Source: Algibacter sp.
Lineage (GTDB): Bacteria > Bacteroidota > Bacteroidia > Flavobacteriales > Flavobacteriaceae
Assembly (NCBI RefSeq): GCF_029245835.1
Contig: NZ_JAQWOO010000023.1
Location: forward strand, 1-40,657
Length of the DNA stretch: 40,657 bases
Direction of reading: 5' to 3'
Shown here: piece by piece, positions 1-7,786 of the stretch
Layout: the number at the start of each line of letters is the position of its first letter
Position numbering within the stretch: the first letter of the stretch is position 1
Position numbers and translations under genes: made by a program
The notes under the pieces: generated by a model
The model's database searches: none
What the model saw: the letters and a program-made list of their open reading frames with translations, nothing else
What the model was told of the DNA's origin: nothing

Positions 1-47
1 TTAAATTGCTTTAAAAAATCTTCGTTCAATAAATCTTCTGGTTTCAT
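1..47 (-). CDS. IS256-family transposase, N-terminal fragment cut by the window edge
   Basis: Fifteen codons are open from an ATG at 47 to the window edge: M-K-P-E-D-L-L-N-E-D-F-L-K-Q-F. From memory, this matches the typical start of Bacteroidota IS256-family (mutator-type, DDE) transposases, in which it is followed by K-x-G and then the E-K-M/L-L-E-G-E-L-D motif. That motif would lie outside the window. The call is strengthened by a sequence at 115-140 that looks like an IS256-type terminal inverted repeat in the correct orientation. Whether the gene is intact cannot be judged from this fragment. Confidence 0.65.
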   Translation of the reverse strand, partial: MKPEDLLNEDFLKQF

Positions 48-77
48 AAATGTGTAAAATTTAAAATTAATAAATAA

Positions 78-110
78 AAAATCTCAGGCTAAATATTAAC
101 CTGAGATTTT
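78..110 (-). terminator. Hairpin between IS end and transposase start
   Basis: A perfect 11-bp inverted repeat AAAATCTCAGG / CCTGAGATTTT (78-88 and 100-110, 11-nt loop) is followed on the minus strand by a T-rich stretch. It lies between the IS end and the transposase ATG. It could stop read-through from the upstream minus-strand gene (184-930) into the transposase, a common device in insertion sequences, and would also end that gene's transcript. Confidence 0.55.
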
Positions 111-114
111 AAAA

Positions 115-140
115 CTTACACAGTTTATGAGATACTGCCT
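115..140 (-). mobile_element. Probable terminal inverted repeat (right end) of an IS256-family element
   Basis: Read on the minus strand from about 140 inward, the sequence starts AGGCAGTATCTCATAAACTG and continues TGTAAG. IS256-family ends commonly finish in a TGTGTAA-type inner block, and the transposase start codon lies about 70 bp inward as expected. The outer limit is uncertain by a few bases, and the second end and target duplication are outside the window. Confidence 0.5.
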
Positions 141-183
141 AAGAAAATAGTTGGTTAGTTACTAAACTATTGGTTGGCATATT

Positions 184-930
184 TTATTTTGGTGAATAGG
201 ATAAATCTGGACGCATTTCGCCACTCAATTCTTCCATTCGTGTTGTATACTCCATAACTTTATTAAAAACGTCCCATCTATCTGGTCCTAAAACGTCTTC
301 ATTCGCCTTTCCTCTTGTAGCTGAATCTATTTCGTTTTTAGCAGAAACAGAAACCATATAAAAGTTTTCCATTTGCCCGAAACCGTTTCTATATACACGA
401 TAATATTCTTTAGAGCCTTTTGCAGCAAAGAATTCTTTAACCGCTTTCATGCCTTCTCGCATGGCTTTAGCATTTTCGGGCGTATAATACATATAAAACC
501 ATTTTCGGTAGTTTTCGCCTTCTGGAGCTTCTGCAACACCCTCAGGCATGTATGATAGTTTGGAATCTCTTAATATTATATAAGAACCATGTGTGTCATA
601 ACAGGTATCGAATTCTTCAAACATTTTACCAAAATCATCTCCCATGGCCTCTGCCATATCTGCCATAGGACGCTTATCTACATCTGCCATGTTCTCTATA
701 GGAGTAATATAATAATACTTTAAATCATTTGTGCTGGCAGCAGACCAAGTGCTTTGTACATTGTGTTTTACACACGCTGCATTAAATGCTTTGGCAATTT
801 TCTCGTATTGCATTATTTTAGAAGGCTTTACATTATCTTGATGGATAAGATAGGCTTGTTGTGCTTGAGTAATATTAAAAGTGAAGCATAAAAATAATGC
901 GAGTATTAGTATGGATTTAATTGTTTTCAT
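184..930 (-). CDS. Secreted protein of unknown function
   Basis: The 248-residue product has a clear Sec signal peptide: a basic start (M-K-T-I-K), a hydrophobic core at about residues 6-20, and a likely cleavage after T-Q-A-Q near residue 24. The mature part is soluble, acidic, rich in Met, Tyr and Phe, and has only two Cys residues. It shows no catalytic motif that I can name. A loose resemblance to NIPSNAP/antibiotic-monooxygenase-like alpha/beta-barrel proteins (short Y-x-x-K-x-F-x-x-x repeats) is only an impression. It follows a small lipoprotein gene (964-1479) by 33 bp on the same strand, so the two are probably co-transcribed. An insertion sequence end lies about 40 bp beyond its stop codon. 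Confidence 0.75.
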   Translation of the reverse strand: MKTIKSILILALFLCFTFNITQAQQAYLIHQDNVKPSKIMQYEKIAKAFNAACVKHNVQSTWSAASTNDLKYYYITPIENMADVDKRPMADMAEAMGDDFGKMFEEFDTCYDTHGSYIILRDSKLSYMPEGVAEAPEGENYRKWFYMYYTPENAKAMREGMKAVKEFFAAKGSKEYYRVYRNGFGQMENFYMVSVSAKNEIDSATRGKANEDVLGPDRWDVFNKVMEYTTRMEELSGEMRPDLSYSPK

Positions 931-963
931 AATTGGTGGTTTTAATGGGTATTGGTTAAAAAG

Positions 964-1479
964 TTATTCTTCCTTGGATTCGTTCTCAGCTAACGTAGCC
1001 TCAATTTCTGATATCGTTGTACCAATTCCAGCAGTATCATAATAGGCGTATTCTTGAACAATTTTACCATCGGCAAACTCAACGGTTAAATGCACAGGTA
1101 TGACTAATTGTTTTTCAGTAACTTTTGCTTTTCCACCCCAGTTACCCCAATAGTTAACCCAAGTTTTACCTTGTTTATCAACTACCATTTCATAGATATT
1201 TCCTTCTTTTCCAAATCCATAAGAAGAAAAATTTGAAAGCATGCCCTTCATCCCTTCTATCATTTGATCAGGCGAAGCGCCTTTGTTAGTGTTGTGGAAT
1301 ATTTTGGCAGTATCTGCAAAATTAGATTTCCAAGTCGTCCAGTCTTGATCTTCATAGGCTTTTATACCTGCTTTTACAGTTTCAATTTCTGGGGAATTTT
1401 CGAAGTAACGTTGTTGTGGCTTTTCTTGACAGGCTAGAAAAAGGACAATGACAAGTACTAATAAAAAAAGTTTTTTCAT
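964..1479 (-). CDS. SnoaL/NTF2-like lipoprotein
   Basis: The 171-residue protein begins with a lipoprotein signal peptide: M-K-K, a Leu/Val-rich core, and the lipobox L-A-C with the acylated Cys at residue 17. It should therefore be anchored in a membrane facing the periplasm. The mature region has the pattern of the NTF2/SnoaL fold: an N-terminal helix containing K-A-Y-E-D-Q-D-W (about residues 40-47), then F-A-D-T-A-K-I-F-H and later strands with W-V-N-Y-W-G and Q-E-Y-A-Y-Y-D. Members of this fold range from isomerases to ligand-binding proteins, so no substrate can be assigned. It probably forms a two-gene unit with the secreted protein at 184-930. Confidence 0.7.
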   Translation of the reverse strand: MKKLFLLVLVIVLFLACQEKPQQRYFENSPEIETVKAGIKAYEDQDWTTWKSNFADTAKIFHNTNKGASPDQMIEGMKGMLSNFSSYGFGKEGNIYEMVVDKQGKTWVNYWGNWGGKAKVTEKQLVIPVHLTVEFADGKIVQEYAYYDTAGIGTTISEIEATLAENESKEE

Positions 1480-1636
1480 TTGATTTATGGTTTAAAAGGT
1501 TAGTATTCATATTTAACCATAAACAAACACAAAAAATATTTTTTTTGGAAGGCAAAATTAATATGTAGAGCCGGGGAGACTCTTAGGGAGTTCCTAAAGT
1601 AATTAAAAAAAATGAATTATGGAAATAATATATTTT

Positions 1637-2176
1637 CTAACCCTTTTCAAAAAAACTAAAAACATTACCGCCATAACTTTTTGAATATGAAAAGTTTTCA
1701 AGTTTTGATAGCTCAGTATGTTTTGAATGTTCTACGATGAGTAAGCCTCCATCAAGGAGTAAATTATTTTGGAAAATAAGCTCTGGAATTTTAGCAAATT
1801 GCTCATCAGAAAAATTGTAAGGCGGATCTGCAAAAACGACATTAGCAGGGTTTAATCCCTTTTCTAAAAACTTAAAAACATCACTTTTAATGGTTTGAAT
1901 GGGCATATCAAAAGTTTCAGCTGTTTTATTTATAAACTTAATGCATCCAAAATCTTGATCTACACAAGTAATTTGCTCTGTCCCTCTAGAGGCAAATTCG
2001 TAGCTAATATTACCGGTACCAGCAAATAGATCTAAAACAGAAATATCATCAAAATAATACAGGTTGTTTAAAATATTAAACAGGGATTCTTTCGCCATGT
2101 CTGTAGTTGGGCGAACCGGTAAGTTTTTTGGTGCTATAATTTTTCTACTTTTATATAATCCTGATATAATTCGCAT
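1637..2176 (-). CDS. rsmD: 16S rRNA (guanine(966)-N(2))-methyltransferase RsmD
   Basis: RsmD uses S-adenosylmethionine to methylate N2 of G966 in 16S rRNA during 30S assembly. The 179-residue length is normal for the family. The N-terminus has the RsmD block R-I-I-S-G-L-Y-K-S-R and V-R-P-T-T-D-x-A-K-E-S-L-F-N (residues 21-34). The SAM-binding motif D-L-F-A-G-T-G-N is at 49-56, and the catalytic N6/N2-type motif D-P-P-Y is at 117-120. Its start codon overlaps the stop of the DUF3822 gene by one base, so translation is probably coupled. It is the last gene of a three-gene minus-strand operon. Confidence 0.95.
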   Translation of the reverse strand: MRIISGLYKSRKIIAPKNLPVRPTTDMAKESLFNILNNLYYFDDISVLDLFAGTGNISYEFASRGTEQITCVDQDFGCIKFINKTAETFDMPIQTIKSDVFKFLEKGLNPANVVFADPPYNFSDEQFAKIPELIFQNNLLLDGGLLIVEHSKHTELSKLENFSYSKSYGGNVFSFFEKG

Positions 2177-2997
2177 TAAAAACTTTTTAGTAAAGTGAAA
2201 TTAGAATAGTTTGCTTTTGGTTTATCTACATATTCAAAATCATATTTTATAGTGCCTAAACTTACATTTCGGATATATTTATAAATGATGTTATACAATT
2301 CATCATGTTCATGAATAGCGCCAATTAAAATTAAATTTAGCGTTTCTGGGTCAAGATTTAATTGTTCTGCTGTGAAGAGTAAATAATAAATAAAATCTTC
2401 TTTTGAATTGTAAGTGAAGTTATTTGAAAGCAATAACTTGTTTTTTTCAAGGACTAATATTTCAAAATGATCAAAACTAACATTCACATAAACCTTAGTG
2501 GATACTGAATCTACTTCCATTTTTAAAATAGATTCTATTAAAACAGAAGTAACATGCTTGAATGTAAAGGTTCCGAATTTATCATAAATAAAGTTGTTAA
2601 TATTTATGTATGGTACATAAACGTTAACGCTATTATTTTCTGCAATAACATCGTAAGCAATAAAATCTGATTTAAGAATCTTAGCGTTAAATTTTAAATA
2701 ATCAGCTAAATGATTTTTATTAAATAATGACTTTGGAACTAATGTAGATAACTCATTATCATGAATAATGGTAACGTTAGAAAAATCATTATTTAAAAGG
2801 GCTTCATTTGTAAATATAGTTTTCAATTCATCTAAAACCTTTAAAGGATTTAATTGTTTTTCAAAATGAAACTCGTTTAAGGAAACAATAGTTTTAGAAG
2901 CTGTGTTTAGTATACAAAAAGAAAGTCCACTCAAACCTAGTTGAATGGACAAATCTAAATGCGGTAGTTTATTAGAACTATTATTCGTTTTCGCCAT
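2176..2997 (-). CDS. DUF3822 family protein
   Basis: This is a soluble protein of 273 residues when started at the ATG at 2997 (M-A-K-T-N-N). An in-frame ATG 12 codons upstream at 3033 lies deeper inside the preceding gene, and I regard it as less likely. DUF3822 proteins occur in Bacteroidota, typically just before rsmD, and have an actin/ASKHA-like look (N-terminal L-D-L-S-I-Q-L-G-L-S-G-L-S strand pair) but no established function. With the chosen start it overlaps the upstream membrane-protein gene by 17 bp and abuts rsmD, so the three genes form one translationally linked operon. Confidence 0.8.
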   Translation of the reverse strand: MAKTNNSSNKLPHLDLSIQLGLSGLSFCILNTASKTIVSLNEFHFEKQLNPLKVLDELKTIFTNEALLNNDFSNVTIIHDNELSTLVPKSLFNKNHLADYLKFNAKILKSDFIAYDVIAENNSVNVYVPYININNFIYDKFGTFTFKHVTSVLIESILKMEVDSVSTKVYVNVSFDHFEILVLEKNKLLLSNNFTYNSKEDFIYYLLFTAEQLNLDPETLNLILIGAIHEHDELYNIIYKYIRNVSLGTIKYDFEYVDKPKANYSNFTLLKSF

Positions 2998-3718
2998 AAG
3001 TTTTTGGCCAGTTTCCGTTGGTTTTAACCTCATCCATCGAACCTACTTTTAAAGCATCACCGTTAACACCATCAACAGATACAACTTGATTCTCTTGACT
3101 TATTAAGTCTTTATTTTGATCACTTAAAATAACACTCTTTTTAACTGATACTTCAAACACAGGTATGTTTAAAGAATTTTGTTGAATTAATCCAGATTGC
3201 AATTTAAATTTCGCACCTTCTTCGCCTACAGGTACATTCATCATGGTTTTATAGCGGTCAGAATTTTTAAATAATGAATCTTTTACAGAAACAGTTCCTA
3301 ATGTATCAACAATTAAAATATCTTTAAATGTATCAACCCCGTATCTTTTAGTTAAGTCTACATCAATAATACTAGAGTCTCTACGTTGTGTAATGGTATA
3401 TTCAGCAGTATCAATAAACTTTACAAGCTTATCAAAATCATTTGCGAATGAACCAGTAACTTGTTTATGGGCTAATTGAGCATCTCTAATATCCTTTAAG
3501 CTTTCAATAACAACAGCATAACGCTTATTTTTTAATTTGTTAAATTGTATAGGCTCGTAAATAGACATATATGTCTGATAACCTAAAAATGCAATTAACA
3601 ACCAAAGTGCAATATTTAAAAAAGGTTTAAACTTGGTAGGAATAAATTTGTCAACTAACTTAACTAAGCCAATTGTAACTAAAATAACTGCAACCGCAAT
3701 AAGAATAAAATTTAACAT
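2981..3718 (-). CDS. Conserved membrane-anchored protein, function unknown
   Basis: The 245-residue protein has two N-terminal hydrophobic segments (about residues 2-20 and 35-52) separated by a short basic loop. A predicted extracytoplasmic or cytoplasmic domain of about 190 residues follows. The domain starts with a helical stretch (N-K-L-K-N-K-R-Y-A-V-V-I-E-S-L-K-D-I-R-D) resembling pilin-like or sensor stalks, then strand-rich sequence. I do not recognise a named domain. It is the first gene of the operon leading to DUF3822 and rsmD, divergent from the RecD-like helicase gene at 3849. Confidence 0.75.
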   Translation of the reverse strand: MLNFILIAVAVILVTIGLVKLVDKFIPTKFKPFLNIALWLLIAFLGYQTYMSIYEPIQFNKLKNKRYAVVIESLKDIRDAQLAHKQVTGSFANDFDKLVKFIDTAEYTITQRRDSSIIDVDLTKRYGVDTFKDILIVDTLGTVSVKDSLFKNSDRYKTMMNVPVGEEGAKFKLQSGLIQQNSLNIPVFEVSVKKSVILSDQNKDLISQENQVVSVDGVNGDALKVGSMDEVKTNGNWPKTYGENE

Positions 3719-3812
3719 AGTATGTTATTTAATTTAAAGTTTAATGAATGGTATTTAGCAAATCTACAATTTTTTTTTATTCGTTAAAACCAAAGTACAT
3801 AAAAATCATTTC

Positions 3813-3820
3813 TATATTTG
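3813..3820 (+). promoter_or_regulatory. Candidate -7 element for the RecD-like helicase gene
   Basis: TATATTTG matches the Bacteroidota -7 consensus TAnnTTTG and lies 28 bp before the start codon at 3849. No convincing -33 TTG is seen at the usual distance. Confidence 0.35.
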
Positions 3821-3848
3821 AATAAATTATTAATAGTCTCCTTACTAA

Positions 3849-5276
3849 ATGACTTCATCGGAATTTTATTCGCTTATAAAACAACAGTTTCCGTTTCAAC
3901 CTACAGTAAAACAAAACATTGTTTTGCAGCAATTATCAGCTTTTATTTTTTCTAAAACCCCAAACGCCCTCTACCTTTTAAAGGGCTATGCCGGAACGGG
4001 GAAAACAACCATAGTTGGTGCTATAGTTACTAATTTATGGAAAGCAAAAAAAAGTGCTGTTTTAATGGCGCCAACAGGGCGAGCTGCCAAAGTAATTTCT
4101 AATTATTCGAATAAAGAAGCATTTACCATTCATAAAAAAATATATTTTCCTAAAAAAGAAAAAGGCGGTGGTGTTAAGTTTATTCTTCAACCTAATAAGC
4201 ATAAAAACACTATTTTTATAGTAGATGAGGCTTCTATGATACCTGATACTCCCGGAGAATCAAAATTATTTGAAAATGGCTCTTTGCTGGATGATTTAGT
4301 TCAGTATGTTTATTCTGGTCATCAATGTAAATTACTTTTAATTGGAGATACCGCTCAATTGCCACCTGTTAGATTAGATTTAAGTCCTGCTTTAAACGAA
4401 AATACATTAGCACTTAATTATAACAAAGAAGTCACTAGAATGGAACTTGATGAGGTGGTAAGGCAAGAAGAAGGTTCTGGTATTTTAGCTAATGCCACCA
4501 TGTTAAGAGAAACGCTATCTGGTAGTTTTTTTGAATCATTTAAGTTTGATTTATCTGGGTATAAAGATATTATTAGGCTAGTAGATGGTTATGAAATTAT
4601 GGACGCTATAAACGATTCGTACAGCCATTTAGGAAAAGAGGAAACAGCCATTATAGTTCGAAGTAACAAGCGCGCCAACCTTTATAACCAACAAATTAGA
4701 AATAGAATTCTCTTTAACGAGCATGAATTAACCGCAGGAGATTACTTAATGGTTGTTAAAAATAATTATTTCTGGATAAAACCAACTAGTGATGCTGGAT
4801 TTATAGCAAACGGCGATATTATTGAAGTTTTAGAGATTTTTAGTATCCAAGAACTTTATGGTTTTCGCTTTGCGGAAGTAAAAATACGCATGGTAGATTA
4901 CCCAAAAATGATCCCTTTTGAAACCGTTTTACTTTTAGACACTATTCATGCAGAAACACCTTCGTTACCCTATGAAGATTCAAATAGATTGTATCAAGAA
5001 GTTATGAAAGATTTTGAAGAAGAAACCACTAAGTATAAAAAGTTTTTAAAAGTAAAAGGCAATAAACATTTTAATGCTTTACAAGTAAAATTTTCTTATG
5101 CCATAACCTGTCATAAATCTCAAGGCGGGCAGTGGCGCACCGTTTTTGTAGAACAACCTTATCTGCCAAATGGTATCGATAAGGAATATTTACGCTGGTT
5201 GTATACAGCCGTAACCAGAGCCAAAGACAAATTGTATCTCATTGGTTTTAAAGATGAATTTTTCGAGGAAAAGTAA
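3849..5276 (+). CDS. RecD-like / UvrD_C-type ATP-dependent DNA helicase (SF1)
   Basis: The 475-residue SF1 helicase has Walker A G-Y-A-G-T-G-K-T-T at 46-54 and Walker B V-D-E-A-S-M at 125-130. Motif III is G-D-T-A-Q-L-P-P-V at 166-174. C-terminal motifs are C-H-K-S-Q-G-G-Q-W near 421-429 and L-Y-T-A-V-T-R-A-K-D-K-L close to the end. These are typical of RecD2/exonuclease V alpha-like helicases, which unwind DNA 5' to 3' in repair or recombination. It is shorter than RecD2 and lacks its N-terminal helix-hairpin-helix region. In PGAP-style annotation this type is usually called ATP-dependent RecD-like DNA helicase or AAA family ATPase. No recB or recC is nearby, so it probably acts alone. Confidence 0.85.
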   Translation: MTSSEFYSLIKQQFPFQPTVKQNIVLQQLSAFIFSKTPNALYLLKGYAGTGKTTIVGAIVTNLWKAKKSAVLMAPTGRAAKVISNYSNKEAFTIHKKIYFPKKEKGGGVKFILQPNKHKNTIFIVDEASMIPDTPGESKLFENGSLLDDLVQYVYSGHQCKLLLIGDTAQLPPVRLDLSPALNENTLALNYNKEVTRMELDEVVRQEEGSGILANATMLRETLSGSFFESFKFDLSGYKDIIRLVDGYEIMDAINDSYSHLGKEETAIIVRSNKRANLYNQQIRNRILFNEHELTAGDYLMVVKNNYFWIKPTSDAGFIANGDIIEVLEIFSIQELYGFRFAEVKIRMVDYPKMIPFETVLLLDTIHAETPSLPYEDSNRLYQEVMKDFEEETTKYKKFLKVKGNKHFNALQVKFSYAITCHKSQGGQWRTVFVEQPYLPNGIDKEYLRWLYTAVTRAKDKLYLIGFKDEFFEEK

Positions 5277-5333
5277 ATAAAATCTCTAGTTTTTCTGTCT
5301 TCCGTCATTTGTTATCTGTCAATTTTATTTTTT

Positions 5334-5430
5334 TTGGCGCACCCCAAAAGGGTCGGGCTATACGTTACAAGTCCGCGCACCTCCTTCGTCGGGCTGTGGG
5401 CTTTCCACTGCTATCCCTTGCGCACTTATC
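5334..5430. repeat. GC-rich dispersed intergenic repeat of flavobacterial type
   Basis: About 95 bp of GC-rich sequence sits in a very AT-rich intergenic region. Two copies of TCGGGCT (5353-5359 and 5389-5395) are each followed by a related block: one runs into TATACGTTACAAGTCC, the other into GTGGGCTTTCCACTGC and TATCCC. Very similar blocks (GGTCGGGCTATCCGTTACAA-like, then CTTCGTCGGGCT-like, then CCGCTGCTATCCCT-like) recur between genes in many flavobacterial genomes, as I remember them. It is probably a non-coding dispersed element. A 66-codon frame through it is not a gene. The rest of 5277-5589 is AT-rich with no other feature that I can support. Confidence 0.6.
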
Positions 5431-5589
5431 CGCTAAATTAAAACTCAAATTAAAGCGTAATTGTCATTTAAAAGCTTTCAGTCTTTACCACTTAAAAAGA
5501 AAACCTTAAAAATCTTTGTAAATTAGCAATCTATCTCAGTCTTAAATAATTATTAATTTAAAAAATTCCGTTTTATAATTAATTGCCTT

Positions 5590-6156
5590 ATGACTTTCGA
5601 AACCATAATAAGTATTTGCCTCGGTGTTGGTTTATCAGCATCCGTAGGTTTTAGAGTGTTCTTACCATTATTTGCGTTAAGTTTAGCAGCTTATTTTGAT
5701 GTTTGGCAACTTAATGAAACTTGGGAATGGATAGGTAGTACAGCTGCTTTAATTACTTTAGGCGTCGCTACAATAGTCGAAATATGTGCTTACTTCATCC
5801 CATACATTGATAATTTATTAGACAGTATAGCCATTCCGTTAGCAGCATTAGCAGGAACTGCCATTATGTTATCAACTGTTGCAGATTTAAGTCCTGTAAT
5901 TACTTGGGCGTTAGCAATAATTGCTGGTGGTGGCACAGCGGCTGCAGTAGCAGGTACCTCAGGAACAACACGCTTAGCATCTACAGCAACAACAGGTGGA
6001 TTAGCAAATCCATTAGTTTCAATTTTAGAAACCGGAACTTCTGTAGTCATGTCGGTTATTTCAATATTTCTTCCTATTCTAGCAGCAGTTTTAGTAATTA
6101 TTATACTATTTGTAATTTTTAAATTATATAAGAAGTTTAAATTCCAAAACCAATAA
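5590..6156 (+). CDS. DUF4126 family integral membrane protein
   Basis: The 188-residue protein is hydrophobic nearly throughout, with about five membrane segments. Its Gly/Ala/Thr-rich centre (A-G-G-G-T-A-A-A-V-A-G-T-S-G-T-T-R, about residues 115-131) is characteristic of DUF4126. The N-terminus G-V-G-L-S-A-S-V-G-F-R-V-F-L-P also fits the family. No biochemical role is established. It precedes kdsB by 50 bp on the same strand and may be co-transcribed with the envelope genes. The C-terminal tail is short and basic (K-L-Y-K-K-F-K), suggesting a cytoplasmic end. Confidence 0.8.
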   Translation: MTFETIISICLGVGLSASVGFRVFLPLFALSLAAYFDVWQLNETWEWIGSTAALITLGVATIVEICAYFIPYIDNLLDSIAIPLAALAGTAIMLSTVADLSPVITWALAIIAGGGTAAAVAGTSGTTRLASTATTGGLANPLVSILETGTSVVMSVISIFLPILAAVLVIIILFVIFKLYKKFKFQNQ

Positions 6157-6206
6157 TAATTGGCTATTTTTGATTTTAGATTTAACAAAAAACAAAATTT
6201 AAGCTC

Positions 6207-6935
6207 GTGAAAATAATCTCAATGATTCCAGCTCGATATGCTGCTTCGCGTTTTCCTGGAAAACTTATGCAAGATCTAGGGGGTAAAACCGTTATTCAAA
6301 GAACTTATGAAGCTACCGTTGCTACAAAATTATTTGATGATGTATTTGTGGTTACTGATAGTGCTATTATTTACAACGAAATTGCTAATAATGGCGGGAA
6401 AGTTATAATGAGTAAAAAGGAACACGACTGTGGTAGCGATAGAATTGCTGAAGCTGTTGAGTCTATGGATATTGACATTGTTATTAATGTTCAAGGCGAT
6501 GAACCTTTCACTGATAAAGAATCTTTAGCAAAACTTATTGAGGTTTTTAAAAACGACGATAATAAGACCATAGATTTAGCCTCTTTAATGGTACATATTA
6601 CTGATGAAGATGAAATTAATAATCCAAATACAGTAAAGGTTGTTATAGATCAATCAAATTTCGCACTTTATTTTTCACGCAGTCCAATTCCATTTCCAAG
6701 AGATAAAAACACAAGAATAAAGTATTATAAACATAAAGGTGTTTATGCGTTTAGAAAAGAAGCTATTTTAGATTTTTATAAACTACCCATGCAATCTTTA
6801 GAAGCCACTGAAAAATTAGAGCAATTACGATATTTAGAATACGGAAAGCGGATTAAAATGGTTGAAACCAATGTTCAAGGTGTAGAAATAGATACGCCTG
6901 AAGATTTAGAACGCGCAAAGAAACTATGGAAATAG
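6207..6935 (+). CDS. kdsB: 3-deoxy-manno-octulosonate cytidylyltransferase (CMP-Kdo synthetase)
   Basis: KdsB activates Kdo (or 8-amino-Kdo in some organisms) with CTP to give the CMP-sugar used to build the lipopolysaccharide inner core. The 242-residue protein has the nucleotide-binding start [13 protein letters not shown] at residues 7-19. It has the metal/CTP motif N-V-Q-G-D-E-P at 94-100 and S-R-S-P-I-P-F-P-R in the second half, all typical of KdsB. The start is a GTG at 6207, which restores the usual M-K-I-I-x-x-I-P-A-R-Y beginning; the next in-frame ATG would cut the first strand. It overlaps the next gene by 10 bp. A kdnB-like gene two positions downstream suggests the substrate may be 8-amino-Kdo. 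Confidence 0.93.
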   Translation: MKIISMIPARYAASRFPGKLMQDLGGKTVIQRTYEATVATKLFDDVFVVTDSAIIYNEIANNGGKVIMSKKEHDCGSDRIAEAVESMDIDIVINVQGDEPFTDKESLAKLIEVFKNDDNKTIDLASLMVHITDEDEINNPNTVKVVIDQSNFALYFSRSPIPFPRDKNTRIKYYKHKGVYAFRKEAILDFYKLPMQSLEATEKLEQLRYLEYGKRIKMVETNVQGVEIDTPEDLERAKKLWK

Positions 6936-7630
6936 ATTATCAAAATATTAAAGTTATTGGCTTTGATGCTGATGATACACTTTGGGTTAATGAAACCTAT
7001 TTTAGAGAGGCTGAAATAGCATTTACTAAACTTTTATCTCAATATGAAACACCAAACAAAATAGATCAAGAGCTTTTTAGAATGGAAATAGATAACTTAC
7101 CGCTATATGGTTATGGTGTTAAGGCCTTTACACTATCTATGGTTGAATCTGCTTTAGAATTATCCAATTACAATATTTCAACAAAAACTATTGAAGCGAT
7201 ATTAAACATCGGAAAAGATATGTTGGATAAACCTGTTGAATTATTAGATGGTGTGGAAGAGGTTTTAAAAGTATTGTCAAAAAAATATAGACTAATATTA
7301 GCTACAAAAGGCGATTTATTAGATCAAGAACGAAAGTTAGAAAAATCTGGACTAACCGATTATTTTCATCATATAGAGGTATTAAGCGATAAAAAAGAGA
7401 AAAATTATTCAAGATTATTAAATCATTTAGATATTAATCCTTCTGAATTTTTGATGGTAGGAAACTCTTTAAAATCAGATGTTTTACCATTGGTAAATAT
7501 AAAAGCACATGCGATTCATGTTCCTTTTCATACCACTTGGGCTCATGAAGAAGTAACTGAAGAAGAGAAAAACGGTAAAGCCTATAAAACACTTAATAGC
7601 CTAAGGGATATTATTAAATTAATAGATTAA
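6926..7630 (+). CDS. HAD-superfamily hydrolase (YjjG/PGP-like)
   Basis: The 234-residue haloacid-dehalogenase-type phosphatase has motif [10 protein letters not shown], with nucleophile D14 and acid/base D16. Motif II Thr is at 127 (A-T-K-G-D), a Lys lies near 156-159, and motif IV is G-N-S-L-K-S-D at 179-185. The helical cap between residues 20 and 100 is of the C1 type. It does not look like KdsC (Kdo-8-phosphate phosphatase), which is shorter and lacks this cap. The substrate is therefore unknown, and small sugar phosphates or nucleotides are the usual targets. It overlaps kdsB by 10 bp, so the two are certainly co-translated. Confidence 0.85.
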   Translation: MEIDYQNIKVIGFDADDTLWVNETYFREAEIAFTKLLSQYETPNKIDQELFRMEIDNLPLYGYGVKAFTLSMVESALELSNYNISTKTIEAILNIGKDMLDKPVELLDGVEEVLKVLSKKYRLILATKGDLLDQERKLEKSGLTDYFHHIEVLSDKKEKNYSRLLNHLDINPSEFLMVGNSLKSDVLPLVNIKAHAIHVPFHTTWAHEEVTEEEKNGKAYKTLNSLRDIIKLID

Positions 7631-7632
7631 TT

Positions 7633-7663
7633 TTTGTATTATTATATTTAACAAGTTAATTTG
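7633..7663 (+). promoter_or_regulatory. Candidate promoter for kdnB
   Basis: TTTG (7633-7636), a 19-nt spacer and TTAATTTG (7656-7663) match the Bacteroidota form TTTG-N19-TAnnTTTG with one mismatch. It lies just after the HAD stop codon and about 120 bp before kdnB, giving kdnB its own start of transcription. Confidence 0.4.
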
Positions 7664-7786
7664 ACTTAAAATGATTAAAAATATTATTGTAAAAGTGCTG
7701 TTATTTTTAATGAAATTCTGTGCTAATAAATCCTAGTAGAATTTAAAATAATAGTATTTTTACAAATCGTAATAGAAATATGTTAG

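Noticed and set aside
4865-4878. A near match to CGCTTTCGCGGAAG in the RecD-like gene (CGCTTTGCGGAAG)
   Set aside because: One base is missing and the codons (R-F-A-E) are ordinary; not counted as a copy of the motif.
5309-5509. A 66-codon plus-strand ORF through the GC-rich repeat
   Set aside because: It is only open because the repeat lacks stops; the composition is that of a dispersed repeat, and the peptide is basic and low in complexity at the end.
7671-7736. A 21-codon ORF (M-I-K-N-I-I-V-K-V-L-L-F-L...) between the HAD gene and kdnB
   Set aside because: It is hydrophobic but very short, with no control-codon bias, starting right at the predicted transcription start; chance in AT-rich DNA is likely.
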